Below, one piece after another: positions 1 to 7,842 of a stretch of DNA of 11,460 bases. Under the pieces are notes generated by a model. The model was not told the origin of the DNA, did no database searches, and was given only the letters and a program-made list of their open reading frames with translations. Position 1 is the stretch's first letter. Each line of letters starts with the position of its first letter. The DNA lies in assembly GCA_964439135.1 (NCBI GenBank), contig CAYTNN010000153.1, forward strand, positions 1 through 11,460, in the 5' to 3' direction. This DNA is from JAFGPJ01 sp964439135 (GTDB lineage: Bacteria; Planctomycetota; Phycisphaerae; Sedimentisphaerales; Anaerobacaceae). The translations under genes and the position numbers were made by a program.

Positions 1-76
1 GGTATGTTTTTGATTATAGCCCATTGAAATTAACCGACCGAAAAGTGCGAAAGTTGAGATTCAGATTAGAACTTTA

Positions 77-226
77 CTAAAAATAAGTTAGCATCCATTT
101 TTTTATCCACTTCAATCTGGCTTTTTCGGCGTAGAACCAATATTCTGCAATCAAGTAATTCGAAATGACCAATGACAAGATGGCCGGTTCAAATCTAATT
201 GCTCTCTTCATTTTCTTCGTTTTCAT
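77..226 (-). CDS. Possible small hypothetical protein, 49 aa
   Basis: An ATG-to-TAG reading frame of 49 codons lies downstream of the CheW-like gene on the same strand, 93 bp after its stop. The product is basic, starting MKTKKMKRAIRFEPAILSL and ending KWIKKWMLTYF. It has a short hydrophobic stretch at about residues 14-25 and several aromatic residues. I recognise no family. There is no convincing Shine-Dalgarno sequence before the first ATG; a purine run precedes the Met at position 6. It may be a real short gene, the tail of a decayed gene, or chance. The rest of 1-319 shows no other gene, RNA or repeat that I can support. Confidence 0.2.
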   Translation of the reverse strand: MKTKKMKRAIRFEPAILSLVISNYLIAEYWFYAEKARLKWIKKWMLTYF

Positions 227-319
227 GGAGACTTATCTCTATACGAAAACTTTCTCTATTCATTGTTAAGGCAATAACTAAACACAGTTTTGTACTGGGG
301 CCCTTTTAGCACTATAGTT

Positions 320-829
320 TCAAGCATGAACTAATTTTCTTCCTGCTATCTCGCTAAAAGCAACAAAATCTGCGTTAGCCTGTTTTTGCTGTTCTCGCAG
401 ATTAATCGACATATGAGTGTCAGACAGCAATTCATAAGTATCCGCCTTTTTCAGTACCTTAAGAACGAAACGTATGTTAAAAGTTAAAGTCTTCAATGCC
501 ATGGTCTTGTAGCTGCCTGCCGCCAGATTCATTATTTCCTTAATATCCTCTATGATGACTCCCGTTTGGTGTTTCCGACATTCATAAGGGTGCTCTATGA
601 CCAATATGCAAGCAAGGTTAGTTAACTGGGTTGGTTGGCTTCGATAATAAATATTTGGATCAATAACTGGAATGTAGTTCCCTTCAAATTCTATCATACC
701 CCTTATATAAGATGGTCTCTTGTAGTCTGGAATAACTATTTCCCTGCAGCCATAGTAGCTTACATCGAGTTCGCGCTCATTGTGTTTTAGTTGATATGTT
801 ATGAATAGAAGGTTTTGTATTTGCTCCAT
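320..829 (-). CDS. CheW-like chemotaxis adaptor domain protein
   Basis: This is a single-domain CheW-like protein of 169 aa, close to the usual CheW size. CheW proteins are cytoplasmic SH3-like beta-barrel scaffolds that couple chemoreceptors to the kinase CheA. The clearest signature is IRGMIEFEGNYIPVIDP (residues 42-58), matching the family pattern of a 'rG....rG..ipvidl' strand pair. It is followed by a second barrel half (LVIEH, GVIIEDIKEIM) and a C-terminal tail rich in Q, A and K. I place the start at 829 because AAAAAGGGA lies 6 nt upstream of that ATG; ATGs at 835 and 868 are in frame, and the latter would give 182 aa. No cheA, receptor or other chemotaxis gene is in the window, so this is an orphan adaptor whose partner cannot be inferred. 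The gene is AT-rich like the abiE genes. The family call is fairly secure; the role is not. Confidence 0.78.
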   Translation of the reverse strand: MEQIQNLLFITYQLKHNERELDVSYYGCREIVIPDYKRPSYIRGMIEFEGNYIPVIDPNIYYRSQPTQLTNLACILVIEHPYECRKHQTGVIIEDIKEIMNLAAGSYKTMALKTLTFNIRFVLKVLKKADTYELLSDTHMSINLREQQKQANADFVAFSEIAGRKLVHA

Positions 830-835
830 ATTCAT

Positions 836-845
836 TCCCTTTTTA
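836..845 (-). promoter_or_regulatory. Ribosome binding site that decides the CheW-like start
   Basis: The minus strand reads AAAAAGGGA followed by 6 nt and then the ATG at 829. A weaker AAAGGA lies 12 nt before the in-frame ATG at 868. The spacing favours 829 as the main start. Confidence 0.45.
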
Positions 846-868
846 CACTTAGCTTCGTGCCATTTCAT

Positions 869-1321
869 TATTTAAGATCATCCTTTATATTTATCACAGC
901 AAGGCCGTGCTAATTTTCATTCTGGCTCGTTCAAACTCTTATCGATCAAATTTAACCGACAAAAGGCATATACTGATAAGTCCATTCTGCAATAGCCAGG
1001 TTCTTTGTTGAAATCTACGAAAGGGATGTTAGGTTTTTATGAAGGTTCAGTTAAAAAAATAATAATTTTGGGCAACTTCTCAGCTCAACCAAAGAAAAAG
1101 CTGTCATTTTGTGTAAAATCAATACCATTGTATGGGAGTGGGCAGAGATCAATGATAGAACCTTGAGCAAACTGGCCAGTTGCTCTCTTCAGCCAAGTAA
1201 GTGTATCGCTGAGTTACGGTCAATATTGTCGCCATAGAGCGGTATTCGTCATGTTCCTGCTGTGGTGAATCATGGGGGGTTAGTGCATTTTAATCTCTAA
1301 TCCCTATTCATCTACCAATGA
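869..1321. other. Gene-poor AT-rich stretch between CheW-like gene and abiEii
   Basis: About 450 bp with no open frame that looks like a gene on either strand and no RNA that I recognise. It must contain the CheW-like promoter, but no strong -35/-10 pair stands out. No hairpin followed by a T-tract was found after the abiEii stop. A faint transposase-like snatch near 1250-1280 was considered and rejected. Confidence 0.5.
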
Positions 1322-2134
1322 TTAGACTTTACATTTAAGTAATTGTAAAAGAGTCTCTTTTGTTAGCATCTCTATATCCCGCTGTTTCTCTATGAATGGA
1401 CGAACATCCGTAATCACTTTATCCCAGTCATACTTCGAAATTTTTAATGCAGTTACTTCTCTCCAGTTGTCGGCAGTAATTTTCTTGCCATTCCAGCCTG
1501 TCTGCTTTAAGGCATTATTCAAAAAAGCAATATTCGGTTCCGGCCAGGTTCTATCAGAAAGATACCACATCAAGTCATAATTATCTCTACCCTTGACATA
1601 TTTGCGGCTCAGTAAGGCATGGAGTTTACCCGCCAGCAGAGAGCTTTTGTCATAATGCTGTAAGTTCAATAAACAATGCCTGCGTACAATGCTTGTTTCA
1701 AAAATAGCTTTTGATGGCGGATTAGTATCAAGCTCCACCTTAATCGAAATGGTTTCAGATCTGTGAGGTGAGAGACCAATTTCAAAAAGCAGGCCTTCGA
1801 ACTTCACAAAAGCTGATTTGACTGTTTTTTCAATCTTAGCTTTGAGTGTCAATGTATAATCTTCTGCCTCAAAGGTGCCTTTGATTTTTTTCATTAACTC
1901 AGTAAAATCGTCTTCAAATCCAGCTTTAACCAAAGAAAAATCAAGGTCCTCTGAAAAACGGGGCATGGAATATAGAAATCGCAGTGCAGTTCCCCCTACA
2001 AACACCCAGTTTATAAAGGCACCGTTATCCTGCAAACTTTCAAGAGCCCTGGCTTGAAGATATTCCCGTGTAATACATCTAGCCAGATTATTGTCCTTAA
2101 TCTTCTCGATAAGCTGTTTTAAATAATCTTTCAC
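1322..2134 (-). CDS. abiEii: AbiEii-family nucleotidyltransferase toxin
   Basis: Toxin component of an AbiE-type (type IV toxin-antitoxin / abortive infection) system. AbiEii proteins have a DNA-polymerase-beta-type nucleotidyltransferase fold; the related mycobacterial MenT toxins add nucleotides to tRNA acceptor ends. The 270-aa product has the family motifs in order. GGTALRFLYSMPRFSEDLDFS (about residues 47-67) carries the GG and the SxDxD metal-binding acids. IKVEL (131-135) is the likely third acidic motif. K170 followed by LHALLSRKYVKGRDNYDL gives the conserved lysine and RDxYDL signature. The start codon is GTG and overlaps the abiEi stop in a GTGA, with GAAGG about 9 nt upstream, so translational coupling is likely. 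No catalytic residue is visibly missing, so the toxin looks intact. Codons are AT-rich, unlike the genes to the right, which suggests acquisition. The target molecule is not deducible from sequence. Confidence 0.9.
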   Translation of the reverse strand: MKDYLKQLIEKIKDNNLARCITREYLQARALESLQDNGAFINWVFVGGTALRFLYSMPRFSEDLDFSLVKAGFEDDFTELMKKIKGTFEAEDYTLTLKAKIEKTVKSAFVKFEGLLFEIGLSPHRSETISIKVELDTNPPSKAIFETSIVRRHCLLNLQHYDKSSLLAGKLHALLSRKYVKGRDNYDLMWYLSDRTWPEPNIAFLNNALKQTGWNGKKITADNWREVTALKISKYDWDKVITDVRPFIEKQRDIEMLTKETLLQLLKCKV

Positions 2135-2763
2135 AACTCGACACCTTCACCTTCATTAATAATTGTTTCAATATTTTTTACGGCCCTATTTAATTTAGGA
2201 CTATCAGATTTCTCAGCATATAGCCGGAGAACATCTTTCCTGAGTTTATCAAGGCTCTGAAGCCTTAGTTCATTTAGAAATTCTTCCTTGTCTCCACCCG
2301 GAGTTAAATAAACCAAATCAAGCAATGCTTTTTCAGCAGTAGCAACAAAGGCTTGCTGCTTTTGCGATAATTCAAGCATTTTATAACCCCAGAAAAGGTT
2401 CTTATTGACATGTCTGTATTCAAATCGGCTCAAAGGTGTTTCAATTACTTGCGGTCTGGTAGTTGTAATACTGGTAGTTATAGGGACAAATTCCGGGATC
2501 AAACCATACCAGGAAAGTGCCGACTGGAGACTCACGTAAGAGGGTGATTTAAGTGAATTTGCAATACTAAAAAACTCTGGATTAATTTTCCTATAAGGCT
2601 CTGCCAATGTGTAAAAACCTTTATGAAGTTTGATGAGTCTGCCATCCTTTACCCAGCGTGCAAGCTGCAGTCTGATTTGTGGCAGATTCTCCCCGGCAGC
2701 CAGAAATCTGGTTGAAAAACACGGTAGATCGCCAACTTTTTTTAATAAATTTTCATATTTCAT
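2131..2763 (-). CDS. abiEi: AbiEi-family antitoxin / transcriptional regulator
   Basis: Antitoxin partner of the following abiEii gene, 210 aa, within the normal range for the family. An N-terminal winged-helix-like segment (about residues 1-55) includes IRLQLARWVKDGRLIKLHKG and then FYTLAEPYR, typical of these antitoxins. Next come the conserved block PSYVSLQSALSWYGLIPE (about 74-91) and a C-terminal domain with AEKALLDLVYL. In characterised AbiE systems the N-terminal domain binds inverted repeats in its own promoter and represses the operon, while the C-terminal domain gives antitoxicity. Gene order (antitoxin first) and the 4-nt overlap match the standard arrangement. The start at 2763 gives a full N-terminal domain, yet no Shine-Dalgarno precedes it; the promoter -10 is only 6 nt away, which suggests a leaderless message. 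Confidence 0.87.
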   Translation of the reverse strand: MKYENLLKKVGDLPCFSTRFLAAGENLPQIRLQLARWVKDGRLIKLHKGFYTLAEPYRKINPEFFSIANSLKSPSYVSLQSALSWYGLIPEFVPITTSITTTRPQVIETPLSRFEYRHVNKNLFWGYKMLELSQKQQAFVATAEKALLDLVYLTPGGDKEEFLNELRLQSLDKLRKDVLRLYAEKSDSPKLNRAVKNIETIINEGEGVEL

Positions 2764-2798
2764 TGTAATAATATATCATATTCGACATTTTTTAACAA
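2764..2798 (-). promoter_or_regulatory. abiE promoter with possible autoregulatory operator
   Basis: On the minus strand TTGTTA (2798-2793) is followed by exactly 17 nt and TATATT (2775-2770), a good sigma-70-type pair. Only 6 nt separate the -10 from the abiEi ATG, so transcription would begin at or next to the start codon. The -10 is part of a small perfect inverted repeat, AATAT-GAT-ATATT (2782-2770), a plausible site for repression by AbiEi. AT-rich DNA yields such repeats easily, so the operator is only a suggestion. Confidence 0.5.
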
Positions 2799-2803
2799 TG
2801 GAT

Positions 2804-3076
2804 TCAATAAAAACGAACAAGGAAATTCGTCGGATAGGTGTGGCGCATCCGATGCGGTTTGAGTTCCTTTACGCCCGCACTCCGGCCGATCTTTTGCATC
2901 CGGTCGTAAAGGTTCCGGTAGGTCAGTGGATTGTTCCAGCGATTCAAGAATACCGGGTTTCGCTGCTTCACGGTCGGCCGATTTTTTCGCATGTACTGGT
3001 CAGGCATATCCCGGACCTGGTCACTGATATATACCCAATGGCTTTTCTTTCTCTCTCTCTCTGGTCCTCTTTGCAT
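2804..3076 (-). pseudogene. Tyrosine recombinase (integrase) C-terminal remnant
   Basis: The 90-aa frame encodes part of the catalytic domain of a XerC/XerD-type tyrosine recombinase. It runs from the beta-strand region (HWVYISDQV) through LTYRNLYDRMQKIGRSAGV to LKPHRMRHTYPTNFL, which holds the HxxRH box (H-R-M-R-H). In an intact enzyme the sequence would continue for about 25 more residues through the LGH segment to the nucleophilic tyrosine; here it changes after TNFL to VRFY and a stop. The N-terminal domain and the first catalytic arginine are also missing: a stop lies just upstream, and a (TC)n run at about 3050-3062 precedes the recognisable homology. It cannot be an active recombinase. 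The break lies within about 40 bp of the abiE promoter and at the change in base composition, so it probably marks an insertion or deletion junction. The ATG at 3076 may have no meaning. Confidence 0.65.
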
Positions 3077-3163
3077 GCTCTTAGCACACTTTTACTCAGA
3101 AAGCACAAACGGGGGAAAATCGCTGATAAAGCTGGGCCACAAATCCAGTCGAAAGGTAAGGGG

Positions 3164-4354
3164 CTATGATGGCATGGCCTGGCGTCTGGCTACCGTCTTT
3201 CGCACTTTCAGTACTTTCTTGATGGGATTAATAGCCAGCAATCGCCCGACCTGCTCAGCGCAGTTCTCAAGCATTGCCGGCCCGCGTTTCGGCAAATCTT
3301 CTTCTTCGACTGGTTCCTCGAGAGCTGAGAAGAAAGCATCAATACCTATCGTGTGGACAATCTGGGGATCTTTGCCCAGTGAGCCACATATAGCAATGAC
3401 GGGAAGCCCGGCCTGCTTAGCCGCTCTGGCAACCCCATGCGGTGTTTTGCCAAAGGCTGTCTGGTGATCCATCCGTCCCTCACCCGTGATTACAAGATCA
3501 CAGCCCTTAATGCGTTGGGCGAGCTTGACACTGTCGATGACAATGTCGATTCCCGGCCTTAGTTTCCCCCTTAAAAACGCCATCAATCCGCCGCCCAGTC
3601 CGCCAGCGGCGCCGGAACCTGGCACTGTTGCAATATCCGGCCCAACGTCTCGCTTTACGATCTCGGCAAAATGGCGAAGCCCGGCGTCTAATTCCCTGAC
3701 CATAGCGGCAGTTGCTCCCTTCTGCGGCGCGTAAACTTTGGCCGCTCCATTAGCACCGATTAAGGGATTGTTGACGTCACAAGCTACTTCTACCGTAACG
3801 TGCTTCAACCGCGGGTCCAGACCGCTCATTTCGATGCGGTCGAGCTTCTTGAGAAAACCACCTCCTGAACCAATCTCGCTGCCGCGCGCGTCGAGGAACC
3901 TCGCCCCCAGCGCCTGTGCCACACCCATACCGCCATCGTTTGTTGCACTGCCTCCAATTCCAATCAGAATGTGTTTTACATTCAGGCTTAGTGCATGACG
4001 AATCAGTTCACCCGTGCCGAATGTCGTCGTTTTCATTGGATTCCGCTCTTGCGGCTTTAGGAGGGCCAGACCACTGGCTGCTGCCATTTCAATGATAGCG
4101 GTCTTTCCGTCACCACTGATGCCGAACGTGGATCGAATCTTACGCATTAGGGGATCTTGTACGGTTCGTGAGATGAACCGTCCGGCTGTGGCATCCACAA
4201 TGGCGCGCACGGTGCCTTCACCGCCGTCTGCCATCGGGATCGTGCGGCATGTCACCCCGAACAGGGCTCGCTTGAGCCCTCGCTCGATACATTTTGCCGC
4301 TTCCAATGCTGTCATGCTTCCTTTGAACGAATCTGGTGCGATCGCTACCTTCAT
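3164..4354 (-). CDS. glxK: Glycerate 2-kinase (GlxK/GarK family)
   Basis: Cytoplasmic enzyme phosphorylating D-glycerate with ATP, feeding it into lower glycolysis as 2-phosphoglycerate (the usual product of this type I family). The 396-aa product starts with the family's MKVAIAPDSFKGSMTALEA. It keeps ADGGEGT (42-48), EMAAASGL (89-96), TTTFGTGELI (109-118), GIGGSATNDGGMGVAQALGA (132-151), ACDVNNPLIG (191-200), the glycine-rich GSGAAGGLGGGL (246-257) and GEGRMDHQTAFGKTPHGVA (291-309). AGGGG lies 8 nt before the ATG. The C-terminus (about 376-396) is a basic extension slightly beyond the usual 375-385 residues. The gene follows the arabinofuranosidase genes on the same strand after 81 bp, with no clear terminator between, so it may be cotranscribed. 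A link to L-arabinose catabolism through glycolaldehyde or glyoxylate is possible but inferred; it could equally be a general housekeeping or sugar-acid gene. Confidence 0.93.
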   Translation of the reverse strand: MKVAIAPDSFKGSMTALEAAKCIERGLKRALFGVTCRTIPMADGGEGTVRAIVDATAGRFISRTVQDPLMRKIRSTFGISGDGKTAIIEMAAASGLALLKPQERNPMKTTTFGTGELIRHALSLNVKHILIGIGGSATNDGGMGVAQALGARFLDARGSEIGSGGGFLKKLDRIEMSGLDPRLKHVTVEVACDVNNPLIGANGAAKVYAPQKGATAAMVRELDAGLRHFAEIVKRDVGPDIATVPGSGAAGGLGGGLMAFLRGKLRPGIDIVIDSVKLAQRIKGCDLVITGEGRMDHQTAFGKTPHGVARAAKQAGLPVIAICGSLGKDPQIVHTIGIDAFFSALEEPVEEEDLPKRGPAMLENCAEQVGRLLAINPIKKVLKVRKTVARRQAMPS

Positions 4355-4435
4355 TATATTTGCCCCTATGTCCTAAGCTGTCATGCACCGTTGCTACACA
4401 AGAACCGTTATTGGTCTTTGAACCTTTTATATTGC

Positions 4436-6952
4436 TCAGCGATCCTTTAACCAGACAGATGAGCTGATGGTGCCGCGGCCTCGGCGGTCATTCTGATCTG
4501 AAGGATCACGATTACCACGGGCATAGTTGGGTATTGCCATTAACTCGGAACCGTCGGCCCAGGTACCTTTAATGACCATGACGCCGCCCAGAAGATCGCC
4601 CTTCCACTCGGCGGTCAGGGCGGATTCGGGACTAAGTACATTGTTCAGGTCCTGGTCGACTCTCTCTGCACTGTAGATCAAAGGGCCGTACCGAAGCGCC
4701 ACCTGGCCTTTCGTAGCTTCGATTTTATCGCTGGCCTTGATTCTCTGAACCTTCATCGGGAGNNNNNNNNNNNNNNNNNNNNNNNNNNNNNNNNNNNNNN
4801 NNNNNNNNNNNNNNNNNNNNNNNNNNNNNNNNNNNNNNNNNNNNNNNNNNNNNNNNNNNNNNCCGACGAAAAGGTTGACATAAATGCCCTCGGCGCTCCT
4901 GGCATAAGTCCAGGTTGGCAGCATCAGCAGGGTCCTTGGGATGTTACCCACGCAGCACGGGCAGACGTGCCAGTCGTAGCGGGGCCCGCGTGAATCCAGC
5001 GGATTCTGATAGTAGAAATTCCTGCCCTCCAAATCAATGGAGCCTAAGAGGGCGTTGTAGAGCGTATCTTCGTAGAGGTCCGCGAACCTGGCATCGTGGT
5101 ATGTCATGTTCAGTTTGTGCTGGAAGAAAATTTCGCCGCAACTGGAGCAGGATTCACAGTAGGCGTTGTGACGTAATGAATAGTCCGGGCCGAAGCCTTC
5201 CGAGGTTTCGCCGCTGCCTACGCCGCCGGTAACATAGTACTTCCTGTTTACAATATTGTCCCATAATGACATGACGGCGCTCTGGTAGTCGATGTCACTT
5301 GTTTCCATTGCGACGTCGGCCATACCCGCGTAGGAATAGACGGCGCGCACGGCATGTCCTACAGCCTCGTATTGCCGAACGACCGGGACGTGACTCTGGT
5401 CGTATTCGCTGCCATCCTTCCTGCAGTCCAGCAGGAACTTCGACAATTCGATATACTTATCGCCCTTACCTTTGCCTTCGACTTTATTCACAAATCGGCC
5501 GAACCGTACCAGCGCGATTTCCATGGCCTGGTGGCCGTCGTACCATTCCTTTTTTGGGGGCGGGCCGATATTGTCGTACCAGCAATCTGCAAGTTTCTTA
5601 GCTGCATTATATAACCTGGCGTCGGTCTTGTTCGTCAAAAGATAATGTCCAATAGCAGCCTCCAGTAAATAACCGGCGACATAACCCTCATGATCCGCCC
5701 TGTATCTGGGCGAGAAGTGCTGACGGTCGCTCAGTGTAAATGCGGTTTGCAGGTATCCATCTGGCTCCTGTGCGGCCAGAATCTTCGGGATCCAATCGGC
5801 CAGCGTCGCTTTCATTCTCTCCTGAGCTTTGATAATTTCCTGATCGCCCTGAGCATCGACCATCAGTGCAACGCAGATCGATTCAATCGTGTTATAAATC
5901 CAGGCGTTGGAAAATACGTAGCCTCTGTGACGTCCGTGAGGCTTGCCGGTGAGTTTGTTGGCGGCGTCGATCAAATTGTTTATGCCGCCTTCTTTCAGGT
6001 TCGGATCGGAAATCTTGTCGATGCAGTGAGGAATCCAGTTTACGATCAGGGCTTTGGCCCTACTGTTCCAGAGAGGATTGTCGATCTTATAGTGCTTCGT
6101 ATCGATTAGACCGAGGTGCGTTGTGGGCGGAGGTTCTACGGCCTTGACAGCGAGGCTGGACGAAGCACTCAATTGCCCTTTGCCGGCCGACAGCTTGAGA
6201 ACATAATCGCCCGCCTTAGAAAATGTCGCCGTAGTGACCGGCTCGCCGGCATTTTCAAAAGCGACCTCGCCGGGCCCGGATATTTTGCTCCAGATGATTA
6301 CCGGGGCGCCTTTGCCGCCTAAAGTCTTAATTGTTGCATTAAGATATGTTTTTCCCCCCAATACAACAACACGGTCAACGCCTGCGTTTACTCTCGGCGG
6401 GAAATCCGGCGACTTACCGGAATCATATACTTTCCATTCCAGAATGCCGGTCGAGTAGGTATCATTCGAATCGATTTCGAGTCTGAGTTTAGTCGTGCGA
6501 ACTTCGTCGAAAGTTGTGATGTTGTATTGATCTTCGGTTACACCCAGACCGGATGGATTGCTGATCGGCACGAAATCCTCGTCGTTCCAGTAAAGCAACC
6601 GGCAGGCCTTGGGCAGTCGGACGCCGCGTCGGTCGTCCCACCAGTAAACGTCGACCTTTTTTGTGCTGACAGGCAGGCTCCAGTCGTACTGCACCCATTG
6701 CGTGTCCCTTCTGGGCCAGTTGCCGTAAGAGCCGCGGCGTCTGTCACGCGAGTTTGGCGGATCGAATTCATCATTGAGTGCTGTCAGAGATGTGTCTCCG
6801 GAGATATAAGAACTGGATGGTTCGGCGACAACGGCAAGATTAACTCCCAAATCAGGCTCAGCACTATCTTGTGCGAAAACATTGCAGGTTAATAAAACAA
6901 CCGCACCGACCATAAGTGCCGGCATCAAACGAATTAAGGATATAGCTTTCAT
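4436..6952 (-). CDS. Secreted multidomain GH127 beta-L-arabinofuranosidase (interrupted by assembly gap)
   Basis: Predicted exported glycosidase removing terminal beta-L-arabinofuranose. A signal peptide (basic start, hydrophobic 9-22, likely cleavage after NVFA at 27) is followed by a discoidin/F5-8C-like beta-sandwich (about 35-178, with the WVQYDWSLP strand). Then comes an Ig/PKD-like domain (about 186-272) and the GH127 (old DUF1680) catalytic (alpha/alpha)6 domain from about 280. By comparison with HypBA1 of Bifidobacterium longum, E585 in SEGF is the likely acid/base. E600, C602, C666 and C667 (CESC and CPCCVGN) are the zinc set, with C666 as nucleophile; C599, C605 and C664 are extra nearby cysteines. 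AAGGAG lies 7 nt before the ATG, and the upstream paralogue ends 24 bp away, so they form an operon. The 100-N gap interrupts the protein after YVNLFV. The frame happens to stay open across it, but comparison with HypBA1 (about 658 aa) suggests roughly 100 residues are really missing. Confidence 0.9.
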   Translation of the reverse strand: MKAISLIRLMPALMVGAVVLLTCNVFAQDSAEPDLGVNLAVVAEPSSSYISGDTSLTALNDEFDPPNSRDRRRGSYGNWPRRDTQWVQYDWSLPVSTKKVDVYWWDDRRGVRLPKACRLLYWNDEDFVPISNPSGLGVTEDQYNITTFDEVRTTKLRLEIDSNDTYSTGILEWKVYDSGKSPDFPPRVNAGVDRVVVLGGKTYLNATIKTLGGKGAPVIIWSKISGPGEVAFENAGEPVTTATFSKAGDYVLKLSAGKGQLSASSSLAVKAVEPPPTTHLGLIDTKHYKIDNPLWNSRAKALIVNWIPHCIDKISDPNLKEGGINNLIDAANKLTGKPHGRHRGYVFSNAWIYNTIESICVALMVDAQGDQEIIKAQERMKATLADWIPKILAAQEPDGYLQTAFTLSDRQHFSPRYRADHEGYVAGYLLEAAIGHYLLTNKTDARLYNAAKKLADCWYDNIGPPPKKEWYDGHQAMEIALVRFGRFVNKVEGKGKGDKYIELSKFLLDCRKDGSEYDQSHVPVVRQYEAVGHAVRAVYSYAGMADVAMETSDIDYQSAVMSLWDNIVNRKYYVTGGVGSGETSEGFGPDYSLRHNAYCESCSSCGEIFFQHKLNMTYHDARFADLYEDTLYNALLGSIDLEGRNFYYQNPLDSRGPRYDWHVCPCCVGNIPRTLLMLPTWTYARSAEGIYVNLFVXXXXXXXXXXXXXXXXXXXXXXXXXXXXXXXXXXLPMKVQRIKASDKIEATKGQVALRYGPLIYSAERVDQDLNNVLSPESALTAEWKGDLLGGVMVIKGTWADGSELMAIPNYARGNRDPSDQNDRRGRGTISSSVWLKDR
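4763..4862. other. Assembly gap (100 N) inside GH127 gene
   Basis: Exactly 100 N, the conventional placeholder for a scaffold gap of unknown length. It replaces the part of the gene that follows the catalytic domain, so the displayed length and frame across it mean nothing. Confidence 0.97.
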
Positions 6953-6976
6953 TGTAAGTCTCCTTCTATTTTTGTA

Positions 6977-7842
6977 TTAACGTTCCGCATCTGCTCGGAT
7001 CATACGAATGCCGAATATGGCGGCGACAACGTTTCCCTCGGTGGCCTGGAATCGCACGGTGACTTTCTCCTTGCTCTCTACCAGGTCGGCATTGATGGGG
7101 TATTCGACGTCGTAAAAGCGTGCCGGGCTGCTCCTTGTCACCTCCTGATGAGCTGCAAGCTTGCCGTCCACAAGAATATCGAATATTGCCCTTCCCCTGC
7201 TGTGATGGTCGCTGCAATACGTCACCACCAGCGCCATCGGTCTATCGGCTTCCACGGGCAGGTCGAATGAGAACCAGCTTCTTCCCCATCTGCCGGGACG
7301 TCCCATCATCCGTACGACCCATGCGTCGCCCGGACTCTGATAGTTGAAATCCCGTTCAGGCTGCATCTCGCCCGGCTGAGCGTAGGCCACGGTTGCCGAT
7401 TCGAGCTTCCGCAAACGTTCCTCCTCTGCGGCGTACTCTGCTTCTTTCTCCTTCCATTCGGGCTCGGTAAACAAGTCCCAGTACACCGCGTAGGTGCGCC
7501 GATGAAGACGATAAAACGGAACGAAATCCACGTCACGCTCCCGCCCGACGCCGTCGCTGCGGAATTGGCCCGGCTTGTCGCCTGCAGGCTTTAGCCACTC
7601 TTCCACGGGCCGCTCTGCAGCGATGAATACGGGCGTCCTTTCCCGGGAGTAGCCGGCTCTGCCTTCTTGCCCACCCCGCTCCTCAGGACCCAGGTCACCG
7701 GCGAGCACCAAAGGCCCCCACATAATGGCGACCCGGCGAGGATTGTCCCGCAACGGTTCCAGCCGAAGCGTTTTAGGCAGGATTAGCTCCACAGTGTCAC
7801 CGGTCTTCCAGGTCCGTTTCAGCTCTACATACGAGCCGGACT
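6977..7842 (-). CDS. GH127/GH146-like arabinofuranosidase, C-terminal part (after gap)
   Basis: This is the downstream part (about 287 residues) of the gene whose N-terminal part lies at 7943-9246; the two are one gene split by a gap. It begins within the beta-sandwich that follows the catalytic domain (GSYVELKRTWKTGDTVEL, then RLEPLRDNPRRVAIMWGPLVLAGDLG). It passes through a linker with FVPFYRLHRRTYAVYWDLF and a charged helical stretch EWKEKEAEYAAEEERLRKLE. It ends in a second beta-sandwich (WFSFDLPVEADRPMALVVTY, FDILVDGKL, FYDVEYPI, VTVRFQATEG). This order is usual in the longer GH127/GH146 proteins; the last domain resembles the one called DUF6805, from memory. The frame differs from that of the N-terminal part only because 100 is not a multiple of three. 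The TAA stop is 24 bp before the next GH127 gene, consistent with cotranscription. Confidence 0.85.

Noticed and set aside
180..200. GGTTCAAATC resembling a tRNA T-loop
   Set aside because: The flanks do not form a T stem, and no acceptor, D or anticodon arms can be built around it.
930..965. ATCGATAA on the minus strand as a flagellar sigma-28 -10 box for the CheW-like gene
   Set aside because: No TAAA-type -35 element stands at the required distance upstream.
1180..1285. Minus-strand fragments reading IHHS and, in another frame, EYRSMA, recalling the end of IS3-type transposases
   Set aside because: The match needs a frameshift and covers only a few residues, with no similarity continuing on either side and no inverted repeats.
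2630..3467. Two overlapping plus-strand frames of about 178 codons across the abiEi start, the integrase remnant and the glycerate kinase end
   Set aside because: Both are antisense to recognised genes and have low-complexity, unrecognisable products.
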